64,000 nt of DNA from Salipiger bermudensis (GCF_019801965.1 NZ_JAHVIA010000003.1:372001-436000); one strand, 5' to 3'. Shown: positions 26,141 to 35,322, counted from the stretch's first letter. Made by a program: numbers and translations. Notes: generated from the sequence alone by a model not told the origin.

Positions 26141-27520
26141 TCAATATGCCCCACGCCCGGTGACAACGGCCTGCGCGGTCAGACCGAGCAGAAGCAGGTC
26201 GAGCAGGAGGCTGCGCGAGCGCACGTAGGCAATGTCCATGTCGACCATCTTGTCGAAGCCGATATCGGCGCGGCCCGAGACCTGCCAGAGACCGGTGATG
26301 CCGGGGCGCGTGTCGAGCCGCTCGAGCGCGTGGGCGGGGTAGGCGGCGACCTCGCTGGGCAGCGCCGGACGCGGACCGACCAGCGACATGTGGCCGAAGA
26401 GCACGTTGAAGATCTGCGGCAACTCGTCGATCGAGTAGCGGCGCAGCAGGCGGCCGACGCGGGTCACGCGGGGATCGCTGCGCGATTTGAAGCAGATGCC
26501 CTCGCGATCCGAGCTGGCGCGGATCTCGGCCAGACGCTCGGCGGCGTCGGTGTGCATGGTGCGGAACTTAAAGATGGTGAAGGGCTTGCCGTTGCGTCCG
26601 ACGCGGGTCTGGCGGAAGAGCACCGGCCCGCGGCTGTCGAGACGGATGAGCGTGGCGACCAGCAGTAGCAGGGGGGCGAGGATCAGCGTCAGCGCGAGGC
26701 TGCCGGCGAAGTCCAGCCCCCGCTTGGCGATGGCCTCGCGGCCGGCGAGGCGCAGCGCGTGGCTGGCGGCGCGGGCGAGGAAGGTGGCATTGCCGACGAG
26801 GTAGCGCCCGGCCATGCGGCGCGGCTCCATCGCCAGCCGCCAGGCCCATTCCATCCGCGCCTTGCGGACCGGCGCGGGCGCGCGCTGCACGTTGCCGGCG
26901 AGGAAGTCGAACAGCGCGCCGACGCCGAGCACGAGGCCGGGGGCAAGCTCGGAGAGGTGACGGTCGATCCATAGCTCCTGCTGCGGCACGCCCATGGCGA
27001 CAAGCAGGATGTCGGCGCCCGAGGCATTGATCTCGCGGATCGCGTCGACGCTGCTGGCGGCACCGGCATAGCCGTCGCGGGTGCCGGCGATGCGCAGGCC
27101 GGGGAGCGTCGTGGCGAGCTTGCGGGCGGCGGCCTCGGCGGTGCCGGGGGTGGCGCCGAACAGGAAGACCGAGAGGCCGCGCCGGGCGGCGGCCTTGAGC
27201 AGCGCCGGGGTGAAATCGGTTCCGTTGAGGTTCTCGGTGAGCTCCGAGCCGGTCATCCGAGCAGCGAGATCGACGCCGATGCCGTCGGGCAGCACGGCCC
27301 CGGCGCGGGCCAGCGCCGCGGCATAGTGACGATCGCGGGCGCGGATGTTGGCGCAATGGGCATTGAGGAAATAGACCGTGCGCGCGGCACCGCTCAGCAG
27401 CGCCTCGACGCAATCGTCTGTCGTGGCGTCGACCACCGGCAGGCCGAGCACCCGCTTGGTGGGCAGGGCACGCGGCGCGGCAAGCGAACGGGTGAACGCG
27501 GCGGGGGGCATCATCTTCAT
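26141..27520 (-). CDS. Fused WecG/TagA glycosyltransferase and sugar-phosphate transferase
   Basis: A 459-residue fusion; the start at 27520 (MKMMPPAAFTRSL) follows AGGAGG by ten bases. The N-terminal half is a GT26 WecG/TagA/CpsF domain: VYFLNAHCANIRARD, LPDGIGVDLAARM, NGTDFTPAL, VAMGVPQQELWI. After one membrane helix (SLALTLILAPLLLLVATLI) comes a bacterial sugar transferase domain (WcaJ/ExoY type): RVGRNGKPFTIFKFRTM, RVGRLLRRYSIDELPQ, GHMSLVGPRP, RPGITGLWQVSGR. The latter loads sugar-1-phosphate onto undecaprenyl phosphate; the former adds the next sugar. One polypeptide could therefore do the first two steps of repeat-unit synthesis. Confidence 0.92.
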   Translation of the reverse strand: MKMMPPAAFTRSLAAPRALPTKRVLGLPVVDATTDDCVEALLSGAARTVYFLNAHCANIRARDRHYAAALARAGAVLPDGIGVDLAARMTGSELTENLNGTDFTPALLKAAARRGLSVFLFGATPGTAEAAARKLATTLPGLRIAGTRDGYAGAASSVDAIREINASGADILLVAMGVPQQELWIDRHLSELAPGLVLGVGALFDFLAGNVQRAPAPVRKARMEWAWRLAMEPRRMAGRYLVGNATFLARAASHALRLAGREAIAKRGLDFAGSLALTLILAPLLLLVATLIRLDSRGPVLFRQTRVGRNGKPFTIFKFRTMHTDAAERLAEIRASSDREGICFKSRSDPRVTRVGRLLRRYSIDELPQIFNVLFGHMSLVGPRPALPSEVAAYPAHALERLDTRPGITGLWQVSGRADIGFDKMVDMDIAYVRSRSLLLDLLLLGLTAQAVVTGRGAY

Positions 27521-27664
27521 GGCGGGGTCTCCTCCTGGCTGAGTGGCCCCTCCTGCATCGCTTGAAGATAGCGTTAACCTCAATTTCCCAGCCGGTGAGG
27601 AGAGCGGCGCGGACGGCGCACCAACTCTCCTGACGCAGCGTCATTCGGGCATTCATCCCGACCC

Positions 27665-27682
27665 GCTATCCGGCGGGATAGT
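27665..27682. promoter_or_regulatory. Palindromic operator, site C
   Basis: CTATCC-GGCG-GGATAG, a perfect 6-4-6 core (27666-27681) of the shared palindrome, in the divergent region between the WecG/sugar transferase fusion and the LuxR-type regulator gene. Confidence 0.7.
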
Positions 27683-27710
27683 CCCGCTATGCGAGCGTTT
27701 GCGAGCGCGA

Positions 27711-27728
27711 CCTATACATGTGGGTAGG
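27711..27728. promoter_or_regulatory. Palindromic operator, site D
   Basis: CCTATAC-ATGT-GGGTAGG, a weaker 7-4-7 copy 46 bases from site C in the same divergent promoter. Paired sites suggest cooperative binding and possible autoregulation of the regulator at 27833. Confidence 0.55.
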
Positions 27729-27832
27729 ATGCCTATTCCGCTTTGCCGCGAGCCTTCGCAGAATTGCCTTAACGGGGTGAGGGCACTCGTGTAGCGTGTA
27801 GATCCGAAAGCAAGATCTTACGGTGCCAAGAC

Positions 27833-28447
27833 ATGCGCGTTCTCATCGCTGACGACCACGACCTGCTGCGCGATACGCTGATCGCCTTCCTCGACGATGA
27901 GGACGGAATCGAGACCGGCAGCGCGTCGAGCTTCGCCGAGGCGTTGCAGCGCATGAAGGATGACGCGGCCTACGATCTCGTCCTGCTCGACTACAAGATG
28001 CCGGGCATGAACGGGCTCGAGGGGCTGAAGCAGGCGCTGGCCATCGAGGGGGTGCGCCACGTGGCGCTGATCTCGGGCGAGGCCAGCCGCGACATTGCCG
28101 AGGAGGCGCTCGAGCTCGGCGCCGCGGGCTTCGTGCCCAAGACGCTGCCGGCCAAGTCGCTGGTCAACGCGGTACGCTTCATGGCGATGGGCGAGCAATA
28201 CGCCCCGATCGCCTTCATGACCGCCGCCGAGGAGGTCGAGGAGCACCCGCTGGCCAAGACCCTCACCAAGCGCGAGATGGAAGTCCTGAAGGGGCTGACC
28301 GAGGGCAAGTCCAACAAGGAGATCGCTCGCGATCTCGAGATCACCGAGCCGACGATCAAGCTTCACGTGAAGACGCTCTATCGCAAGCTCGACGTCAACA
28401 ACCGCACGCAGGCGGCGATCGTGGCGCGCGACGCCGGGATCTTCTGA
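27833..28447 (+). CDS. LuxR/NarL-family response regulator
   Basis: A 204-residue two-domain regulator. The receiver domain has MRVLIADDHDLLRDTL (acidic pocket) and phospho-acceptor Asp53 in LVLLDYKMPGMNG. The LuxR-type HTH spans about residues 138-204, with LTKREMEVLKGLTEGKSNKE and IARDLEITEPTIKLHVKTLY. It sits between the sugar-transferase and Wzz-like genes and close to the hybrid kinase, whose HPt should feed it. Two palindromes lie 104-168 bases upstream of its start; it probably binds them and their relatives in the locus (inference). Confidence 0.93.
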   Translation: MRVLIADDHDLLRDTLIAFLDDEDGIETGSASSFAEALQRMKDDAAYDLVLLDYKMPGMNGLEGLKQALAIEGVRHVALISGEASRDIAEEALELGAAGFVPKTLPAKSLVNAVRFMAMGEQYAPIAFMTAAEEVEEHPLAKTLTKREMEVLKGLTEGKSNKEIARDLEITEPTIKLHVKTLYRKLDVNNRTQAAIVARDAGIF

Positions 28448-28463
28448 TCCGGTCACGTCACGG

Positions 28464-28481
28464 CCTCGCCGAAAGGATAGG
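28464..28481. promoter_or_regulatory. Palindromic operator, site E
   Basis: CCTCGCC-GAAA-GGATAGG: the right arm and the GAAA spacer are identical to site B, the left arm has two changes. It lies 94 bases before the Wzz-like gene start. Confidence 0.6.
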
Positions 28482-28574
28482 TCGGCGGCGCATCCGCGGC
28501 CCCCGGTCCTCCGCAAGCGCAGCGGCTTTCATACACGCTTAAGGTTAATGTCAGGGGCAACGGAGGATTGCCCC

Positions 28575-30032
28575 ATGACACTCGCCGACCAGACCCTTTC
28601 CGACGACCAGGCCGCCGCGCCCGCCCGCCGTCGCTTCCGGCTGTGGCCGCGCAGGATCAGTTTCCGCCGGCTGCTCATGGGCGGCGCGACGCTCGATCTC
28701 AGCCGCCTGCCGCGCTATCTCTGGATCTTCGCGCTGGGGGCGGCGGCGATCTGGGCGCCGATCACCGGCTACCTCAAGACCGCGCCGCTGAAATATTCCA
28801 GCCACATGTCGCTGATCCTGCCCGGCTCCGGCGCCTCCGCCTCGGTCAACCTCGCCGAGATCGGGCAGGCCTCGAGCTACTCCAACTCGGCCTTCTCGAG
28901 CAATTCCGTCAGCCCCACCGAGACCTACAAGCGCCTGCTCTCCGCCGACCGGGTGCTGCGCGATGCCGCGGAGCGGCTCGGCACCGACAAGGCCGGGTTC
29001 GGCGAGCCCCGGGTGCGGCTGGTCGATCAGACCGCCTTCATCCATATCGAGATGGTCGGCCCCAGCGCCGAGGCTGCGCACGATCGCAACGGCGCGCTGC
29101 TGGCCGCCTTCTTCGACGAGATCGACCGCCTGCGCGGCGACGAGCAGGACAGCCGCCAGACCGGCGGGCTGGCCGCGATCCGCGAATACCAGGATAGCGT
29201 CGCCGCCACCCGCGAGGATATCGCCCGGCTGCAGGCGGAGAGCGGGCTGCACTCCGCCGAGCAGTACAAGCGCCAGCTCGACGAGCTCGACGATCTGCGC
29301 ATGCAGCTCGAGACCCTGAGCGCCGAGCACCGCAACAAGCTCGCCGCCGTGGCGCGGCTCGAGGGGCAGCTCGGCACCGACGCCGCTCAGGCGGCGATCA
29401 TCCTGCGGCTCAATGGCGACGCCGATTACCTCGCCCTGCTCGAGACCATGTCGGAGGCCTCGACCGAGCTGGCGAGCGCGCGCGCCCGCTATGGCCGCCA
29501 GCACCCGGAGGTGGTCAAGGCCGCGACCGCCTACGAGGCCGCCAGCGCCGAGGCGCGGGCCCGCGCGCAGGCGCTTACCGGCGGCAGCGGCCAGCTCGAG
29601 CGCGCCATCGACGGCGGTCGGGCGACGCTGCTGACCGAGCTGGTGCGGCAGGAATCCGAGCGCACCGGGCTTGCCGCGCAGGCCGAGGGGTTGACCGCCC
29701 ATATCGCCAGCGAAAGCGCCCGGCTCGGCGCGCTGGCGCCGCTGGCCGCGCGGCTCGAGGATCTGCAGCGCGATTTCAGCGTCGCCGAGGCGGTGTTTGC
29801 CTCCGCCATTGCCCGCACCCAGTCGAGCAAGACCGACATCTACGCCTCCTACCCGCTGGTGCAGGTGCTCGAAGACCCCTCGCTGCCCGACGCGCCGAGC
29901 TCGCCCAAGCGCAAGCTCGCCGTGGTGGCGGGAGCGGCGGCGACCTTCCTGCTGCTGTTCTCGCTGAGCCTCGCATGGATCCGTCTCGCCCTGATCCAAC
30001 GCCTGCTCTTCACCAAGGCCGAGCGCAAGTGA
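28575..30032 (+). CDS. Wzz/GumC-like polysaccharide co-polymerase
   Basis: A start at 28575 (MTLADQTLSDDQAAA) follows GGAGG by nine bases and gives 485 residues. Order: a basic N-terminus, TM1 (YLWIFALGAAAIWAPITGYL, about residues 51-70), a Wzz-type periplasmic region with long coiled coil (about residues 190-440), and TM2 near the C-terminus (KLAVVAGAAATFLLLFSLSLAWI). The SYPLVQVLEDPSLPDAPSSPKR segment before TM2 is the proline-rich motif of the PCP/Wzz family. No kinase domain is attached. It should set polymer length and couple to the Wza-like exit protein. Its stop overlaps the next gene start (GTGA). Confidence 0.88.
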   Translation: MTLADQTLSDDQAAAPARRRFRLWPRRISFRRLLMGGATLDLSRLPRYLWIFALGAAAIWAPITGYLKTAPLKYSSHMSLILPGSGASASVNLAEIGQASSYSNSAFSSNSVSPTETYKRLLSADRVLRDAAERLGTDKAGFGEPRVRLVDQTAFIHIEMVGPSAEAAHDRNGALLAAFFDEIDRLRGDEQDSRQTGGLAAIREYQDSVAATREDIARLQAESGLHSAEQYKRQLDELDDLRMQLETLSAEHRNKLAAVARLEGQLGTDAAQAAIILRLNGDADYLALLETMSEASTELASARARYGRQHPEVVKAATAYEAASAEARARAQALTGGSGQLERAIDGGRATLLTELVRQESERTGLAAQAEGLTAHIASESARLGALAPLAARLEDLQRDFSVAEAVFASAIARTQSSKTDIYASYPLVQVLEDPSLPDAPSSPKRKLAVVAGAAATFLLLFSLSLAWIRLALIQRLLFTKAERK

Positions 30033-31333
30033 TCGCGCCCCGGAACCCCGCCGAGGGCATGGTCTGGTCCACCATCGTCTGGACCTGGCCACTCTACGGC
30101 ATCGGCGCGCTCTACGTGGTCGGGCCGGTGCTGGCCTGGCTTCTGGCGATGCTGGCGGTGCTGGCGCTCTATCTCGGCCCGGCGATCCGCAGCGACTTGC
30201 GCGCCACCGGGCCGGTGCCGCCGGTGGTCTGGGGCTGGATCCTCGGCATGCTCGTCATGCTGGTGGCGCTCTGGGTCGGGCATCTCGACTGGGGGTTGGG
30301 GCTCAAGCAGACGATCAAGTCCTCGATCGGCTGGGCCAAGGGCTGGGCGCTCTTGGCGCTCTTCCCGCTTGCCGGCGCGGTGCTGCCGATCCGACGCGAG
30401 ATCCTGATCCGGGCGCAGTGCAGGCTCGGCTTCTACACGCTCTGTCTCGCGCCGATCCTGCTCATCGCGCCGACGCTGGGCTTGCCAGAGCGCATCTTCA
30501 CCTCGCCGCTCAAGGCCATTGGCGGGCCGGGGCCGGAGTATTTCTCGGTCTATCTCTTCACCTTCGATCCCGCCTCCTGGACGCCGCGCTGGCAGTTCTT
30601 CGCGCCGTGGTCGCCCTTCGCGGCGCTGCTCGGCGTGACGACCGTTCTCTTCGCGCTCGAGGAAAAGGAGAACAAATGGCGGGCCGCCGGGGTCGGTGCG
30701 GGTGTGCTGATGATCCTCGCCTCGAAATCGCGGATGGGGCTTGTGGGGCTCGTCGCCTGTACCATCGGGCCGCGGATGATGCCGCTGATCCTCAAGGGCT
30801 GGGCTTGGGGCGCCTTTGCCGGGCTCACCGCCTCGATGGCCATCGTCGGGCCGGGGCTGCTGCGCGCCATCGACCGCGGCGTCTCGGCCTTCAAGGGCGC
30901 CCGGGCCGACAGCACAAGGGTGCGCGAGACGCTGCAGCGCATTGCGCATGAGCGCTGGCAGGAGGAGGCGGTGTGGTTCGGCCACGGCACCGTGCATCCG
31001 GGCCCGCATATCGTCGAATACATGCCGATCGGCAGCCATCACACCTGGTTCGGGCTGCTCTTCGTGAAGGGGCTGACAGGGCTCTTAGCCTTCGCCGTGC
31101 CGCTGGTCTGGCAGATCTGGATCGCGCTGAAGGATGCCGCACTCGGGCCTCGCGGGCGGCTGCCGCTCGGCATCTGCATGGTGCTGGTGCTGCTCTCGTT
31201 CGGCGAGAATATCGAGATCGAGGCCTATCTGTTGTGGCCGGCGCTGGTGGTGCTGGGCCTGCACGCCCGCGAGGTGGCCGAGGCGCGGGCTGAACGGCAG
31301 TCCGCGCCCCAAACAGAGCCTGTTCCGGCCTGA
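30029..31333 (+). CDS. O-antigen polymerase/ligase-family membrane protein (Wzy-like)
   Basis: A GTG start at 30029 overlaps the Wzz-like stop by four bases; the product is about 434 residues. At least ten hydrophobic segments are seen, and a large loop with FFAPWSPFAALLG. The C-terminal region has the Wzy_C/O-antigen ligase pattern (WFGHGTVHPGPHIVEYM and GSHHTWFGLLFVKGLTGLLAF). In this context it should polymerise the flipped repeat units in the periplasm. Ligase activity is the alternative, as the family does not separate clearly by sequence. It converges on kdsA with only one base between the stops. Confidence 0.85.
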   Translation: MIAPRNPAEGMVWSTIVWTWPLYGIGALYVVGPVLAWLLAMLAVLALYLGPAIRSDLRATGPVPPVVWGWILGMLVMLVALWVGHLDWGLGLKQTIKSSIGWAKGWALLALFPLAGAVLPIRREILIRAQCRLGFYTLCLAPILLIAPTLGLPERIFTSPLKAIGGPGPEYFSVYLFTFDPASWTPRWQFFAPWSPFAALLGVTTVLFALEEKENKWRAAGVGAGVLMILASKSRMGLVGLVACTIGPRMMPLILKGWAWGAFAGLTASMAIVGPGLLRAIDRGVSAFKGARADSTRVRETLQRIAHERWQEEAVWFGHGTVHPGPHIVEYMPIGSHHTWFGLLFVKGLTGLLAFAVPLVWQIWIALKDAALGPRGRLPLGICMVLVLLSFGENIEIEAYLLWPALVVLGLHAREVAEARAERQSAPQTEPVPA

Positions 31334-31334
31334 G

Positions 31335-32156
31335 TCAGCCTGCCTTGGTCAGGTCGTCGATGGCTCGCAGGCCTTTCAGCAGCCGCCCGAGATCCGAGAT
31401 CGGCACCATGTTGGGCCCGTCGGAGGGGGCGTTGTCGGGGTCTTCGTGGGTCTCGATGAAGACCGCCCCCGCGCCCACCGCCAGCGCCGCGCGCGCCAAG
31501 GGCTCGACGAACTGGCGCTGGCCGCCCGAGCTCGCGCCCTGACCGCCGGGAAGCTGCACCGAGTGGGTGGCGTCGAACACCACCGGGTAGCCGGTCTCGG
31601 CCATGATCGGCAGCGAGCGCATGTCTGAGACCAGCATGTTGTAGCCAAAGCTCGCACCGCGCTCGCAGAGCATGATGCGCTGATTGCCTGTCGAGGCGAT
31701 CTTGTCGGCGACGTTGGCCATGTCCCACGGCGCGAGGAACTGGCCTTTCTTGACGTTGATCGCGGCGCCGGTCTCACCGGCGGCGAGCAGCAGGTCGGTC
31801 TGGCGCGAGAGGAAGGCCGGAATCTGCAGCACGTCGACCGCCTCGGCGACGGTGGCGCATTGCTCGGGGCCATGCACGTCGGTCAGCACCGGCACGCCGA
31901 ACTCGCGGCCGATGGTTGACAGGATCGACAGCCCGGCCTCCATGCCGATACCGCGCTTGCCGGAAAGCGACGAGCGGTTGGCCTTGTCGTAGCTGCCCTT
32001 GAAGATCCAGGGCGTGCGCGCGGCTTCGGCGGCAGCGGCGATCTGCTCGGCCAGCATGCGGGCGTGATCGAGGCTTTCGAGCTGGCAGGGCCCGGCGATC
32101 AGTGCGAACGGCGCCGTGTTCGAGACGGAAATCTCGCCGATGGTGACGGTCTTCAT
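31335..32156 (-). CDS. kdsA: 3-deoxy-8-phosphooctulonate synthase KdsA
   Basis: KdsA condenses arabinose-5-phosphate with phosphoenolpyruvate to KDO-8-phosphate. The 273-residue protein has the family segments [69 protein letters not shown] and [14 protein letters not shown]. Length is normal. It is the last gene of a leftward kdsD-kdsB-kdsA operon; its ATG overlaps the kdsB stop by four bases. Confidence 0.97.
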   Translation of the reverse strand: MKTVTIGEISVSNTAPFALIAGPCQLESLDHARMLAEQIAAAAEAARTPWIFKGSYDKANRSSLSGKRGIGMEAGLSILSTIGREFGVPVLTDVHGPEQCATVAEAVDVLQIPAFLSRQTDLLLAAGETGAAINVKKGQFLAPWDMANVADKIASTGNQRIMLCERGASFGYNMLVSDMRSLPIMAETGYPVVFDATHSVQLPGGQGASSGGQRQFVEPLARAALAVGAGAVFIETHEDPDNAPSDGPNMVPISDLGRLLKGLRAIDDLTKAG

Positions 32157-32941
32157 GCGATGCCTTCCTTCTTCAGGACGCCCTCGATCCGGGCGACGTC
32201 GACGGGGTTGTTGAGCTCCCAGAACACCCGGCCGCGCGCGTCGACCTCGACGCAGGTGACCGGCACGCCGTTCTCGAGGAAGCGCAGCTGTTCCAGCCCT
32301 TCGGCCTTTTCCAGCGGGCCCTCGGCCCAGCTGGCATAGCGACGCAGCGCGGCGGGGCGGTAGCCGTAGACACCGACATGGTGCCAGACCTCGGGCGGGC
32401 TCTCGAGGTTGCCGACGTAGGGCAGCACTTCCTTGGAGAAGTAGAGCGCCGTGCCGTCGCCGCGCATCACCGCGGTGGTGCCGCCGACGCGGCCGTTCTG
32501 GCGGTCGGTGACGAAATGCACCAGCGTCTCGCGGTCGGTTTTGAGCACCGGGGTGGCCATCTCGACCGAGCTGTCGGTCATGCGCTCGATCAGCGCCTCG
32601 ACGAACCATGGCGGGGTCAGCGGTGCGTCGCCCTGCAGGTTGATGATCGCGTCGGGCTCGGTGGCGAGTTGCGCCACCGCCTCGGCGCAGCGCTCGGTGC
32701 CGTTGCGCGCCTCGGACGAGGTCATCAGAACGTCGGCGCCGAAGCCTCGCGCCGCCTCGGCGATGCGCTCGTCATCGGTCAGGACATAGACGGCATCGGC
32801 GCCCTTCACGCTCTGCGCACAATCCCAGGCGCGGCGGATCAGGGTCTTTTTCTCGCCGGTGGCGCCGGTCAGTTCGACCAGCGGCTTGCCCGGGTAGCGG
32901 GTCGAGGCGTAGCGGGCAGGGATGAAGATGACGGCGCTCAT
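32153..32941 (-). CDS. kdsB: CMP-KDO synthetase KdsB
   Basis: KdsB activates KDO with CTP. The 262-residue product begins [20 protein letters not shown], the signature of 3-deoxy-manno-octulosonate cytidylyltransferases, and has [29 protein letters not shown] and [14 protein letters not shown]. The family usually ends near this length. The start (32941) overlaps the upstream kdsD stop by four bases. Confidence 0.95.
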   Translation of the reverse strand: MSAVIFIPARYASTRYPGKPLVELTGATGEKKTLIRRAWDCAQSVKGADAVYVLTDDERIAEAARGFGADVLMTSSEARNGTERCAEAVAQLATEPDAIINLQGDAPLTPPWFVEALIERMTDSSVEMATPVLKTDRETLVHFVTDRQNGRVGGTTAVMRGDGTALYFSKEVLPYVGNLESPPEVWHHVGVYGYRPAALRRYASWAEGPLEKAEGLEQLRFLENGVPVTCVEVDARGRVFWELNNPVDVARIEGVLKKEGIA

Positions 32942-33891
32942 GCGACACCTGCGCGCAGCGCGTCGTGGATATGGACGAGGCCGACCAGCGTGCGGTCCTC
33001 CTCGACGGCGAACAGCGCCGAGATCTTGCGGGCGTTCATCATGCCAAGAGCCTCTGTCAGGAGCGCGTCCGGGGCGATGGCGCGCGGGTTGCGGGTGGCG
33101 ACATCGCCGGCTTTTCGGTCCATCAGGCCCTCGAGATTGCGGCGCAGGTCGCCATCGGTGATGACGCCTTCGAGCTTGCCGTCCTCGACCAGCGCGGCGA
33201 CACCGAAGCCCTTCTGCGACATGATGACAAGCGCTTCGCCCATCGGCGTCTCGGCGGAGACCACCGGCAGCTCGTCGCCGCGATGCATCACCGCGGAGAC
33301 CCGCAGCAGCTGGGCGCCGAGCGAGCCGCCGGGGTGGAAGGCGAGGAAGTTCTGCCGGTCGAAGCCGCGCTTCTGCATCAGCGCCACCGCGAGCGCATCG
33401 CCGAGCGCCATGGCCATGGTCGTCGAGGTGGTGGGCGCCATGCCGATCGCACAGGCCTCGGGTGCGTCGGGCATCAGCAGCACGTGGTTGGCCGAGCGCG
33501 CCAACGTGCTGTCGGCGCGGCGGGTCATGGCGATCATCGGGATCGAGAAGCGGGCGCAATGGGCGATCATGTCGGCCAGCTCGCGGGTCTCGCCGGAATT
33601 CGAGATCAGGATGACCACGTCATCGGGGGTGATCATGCCGAGATCGCCGTGGCTGGCCTCGCCGGGATGCACCACCTGCGCCGGGGCGCCGGTGGAGGCC
33701 AGCGTGGCGGCGATCTTGCCCGCGACATGGCCGGACTTGCCCATGCCGGAGACGATGATGCGGCCGTTGATGTGCAGCAGGAGCGTGATCACGTCCTCGA
33801 AGGCGGCCGGCAATTCGTCGGCGAGCCGGGTCAGCGCCTCGGCCTCGGTGGTCAGCACCGTGCGGGCGATATCGGTGGGGGTCTGGGCCAT
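32938..33891 (-). CDS. kdsD: Arabinose-5-phosphate isomerase KdsD (KpsF/GutQ)
   Basis: KdsD isomerises ribulose-5-phosphate to arabinose-5-phosphate, the first committed step to KDO. The start at 33891 (MAQTPTDIARTVLTTEAEAL) gives 317 residues: an N-terminal SIS domain (GRIIVSGMGKSGHVAGKIA, LISNSGETRELADMI, then DAPEACAIGMAPTTSTTM) and two C-terminal CBS domains (from about residue 205). No kdsC phosphatase gene lies in the operon. Reading upstream on the minus strand there is only a weak ribosome site (GGTAGA). Confidence 0.94.
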   Translation of the reverse strand: MAQTPTDIARTVLTTEAEALTRLADELPAAFEDVITLLLHINGRIIVSGMGKSGHVAGKIAATLASTGAPAQVVHPGEASHGDLGMITPDDVVILISNSGETRELADMIAHCARFSIPMIAMTRRADSTLARSANHVLLMPDAPEACAIGMAPTTSTTMAMALGDALAVALMQKRGFDRQNFLAFHPGGSLGAQLLRVSAVMHRGDELPVVSAETPMGEALVIMSQKGFGVAALVEDGKLEGVITDGDLRRNLEGLMDRKAGDVATRNPRAIAPDALLTEALGMMNARKISALFAVEEDRTLVGLVHIHDALRAGVA

Positions 33892-34226
33892 TGATCTACC
33901 GTATATGAACCTGCTGCCTGTTACCGCGCTATGGGAGCGCTGTCCAACAACGGCTGTCCGAGGCCGGCCCGTGGCGGGAGATTCGAAGCCACCGCCGCCG
34001 TGCCGACGCGGGGAAACACGCCGAAATTGTTTTGATGAGAGGTTTTCGCCATGCCGTTGCGTCACGCTCGCCCATAGAGGGTATTTTGGGCTGGCGCTGT
34101 GGTCTGGTGGCAACATTTCGGCGGTCTGAGTGGTATTATAGGGCCGCGCCGGCCGCCTGACCTATAAATGCAACGCCGGCTTTGTTACCCATGTCAAAAC
34201 AATAAAGCAGAGCAGACAAGGGCAAA
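33892..34226. other. Divergent promoter region between kdsD and the Hint-domain gene
   Basis: A 335-base stretch without a convincing ORF. It holds one clear inverted repeat, TTATAGG (34136-34142) with CCTATAA (34161-34167), 60 bases before the Hint gene and overlapping a TATTAT -10-like element. Neither flank shows a strong -35. Confidence 0.5.
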
Positions 34227-35291
34227 ATGGGAACGGGCATCAAGGGCACGTTCGTCATTTCCTGGTCACAAACACTGATCGACGGCTTTGAAAGCCCAGG
34301 ATTTTCTTCGCTTCGCGTGGGAGCGGCCTGGGCATGGCGTGGCCAAGCGGTTCGGGTGGATGGGCCTTCGGGGCTTCTCGAGCTTGATCGTGCGGATGAC
34401 ATCGTTGCCATCCGCCGTCGCGCGGCGCAGATGGTGCGCCGGCTTGTAGGGGCCGCGGTGACGAACAACAGTCGTCTCGACACGGTCGAGGTCGGTCATC
34501 CTCTTTCGGAGAGCAATTTCGTCGTCACCGATGGGGCGCAGACCTATACCGTCACGCTGATCCAGGTGGACGGCGCGGCGCGCCCGCTGCTGATGTTCCT
34601 CAACGAGATCCCGCCGCGCGGGGCCGATCTGTGGATCGTGCACGCCGCGCTCGGGCCGATGGCGAAGCACGAGGGCGCGGAGCAGTCGGGCGGGGTGATC
34701 TGCTTCACCCCCGGCACCCGTATCCTGACCCCGACGGGCGCGATCCCGGTGCAGGATCTGCGCGAGGGCGACCTGATCCAGACCAAGGACAACGGCCCGC
34801 AGGAGGTGCAGTGGGTCGGCAGCCGCCGGATGACCGGCGCGCGGCTCTTCGCGATGCCGAGGCTGCGCCCCGTGCGCATCCGCGCCGGTGCCTTCGGGAT
34901 CGAGCGTCCCGACGAGGAGTTTCTGGTGTCGCCCGAGCACCGGATGCTGGTGACCGGCCGGGCTGCGCAGGCGCTGTTCAACACCGACGAGGTGCTGGTT
35001 CGGGCATCTGACCTGGTGAACGGGCGCACGGTGGTGCGCGATCTGTCCGTCCGCGAGGTGACCTATGTGCACCTGCTGCTGCCGCGCCACGAGGTGCTGT
35101 TTGCCAATGGCGTCGAGACCGAGAGCTTCCACCCCTCGAATACCGCGCTGACCACCCTGCGCGACGAGGACAGGGCGCGGCTTCTGGCGATGAAGCCCGG
35201 AATCGAGCACAGCCCGCAGAGCTATGGCAGTTTTGCCCGGCGCAATCTCACGGAGTCGGAGGCGGCGATCCTGATGCACGAGGCGGCCTGA
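34227..35291 (+). CDS. Hint (hedgehog/intein) domain protein
   Basis: A 354-residue protein without a signal peptide. Residues 1-150 form a domain I do not recognise. The Hint_2-type module begins at GGVICFTPGTRILTPTGAIP with Cys159 at the splice-like position, then VQDLREGDLIQTKDNGPQEV and the conserved FLVSPEHRMLVTG and YVHLLLPRHEVLFANGVETE. Such proteins are common in Roseobacters, often secreted by type I systems or processed autocatalytically, but their role is unknown. AAGGGC precedes the ATG. Confidence 0.85.
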   Translation: MGTGIKGTFVISWSQTLIDGFESPGFSSLRVGAAWAWRGQAVRVDGPSGLLELDRADDIVAIRRRAAQMVRRLVGAAVTNNSRLDTVEVGHPLSESNFVVTDGAQTYTVTLIQVDGAARPLLMFLNEIPPRGADLWIVHAALGPMAKHEGAEQSGGVICFTPGTRILTPTGAIPVQDLREGDLIQTKDNGPQEVQWVGSRRMTGARLFAMPRLRPVRIRAGAFGIERPDEEFLVSPEHRMLVTGRAAQALFNTDEVLVRASDLVNGRTVVRDLSVREVTYVHLLLPRHEVLFANGVETESFHPSNTALTTLRDEDRARLLAMKPGIEHSPQSYGSFARRNLTESEAAILMHEAA

Positions 35292-35322
35292 CGCGGCAGC
35301 GCAGGCTCGGCTCCGGCGGGGA

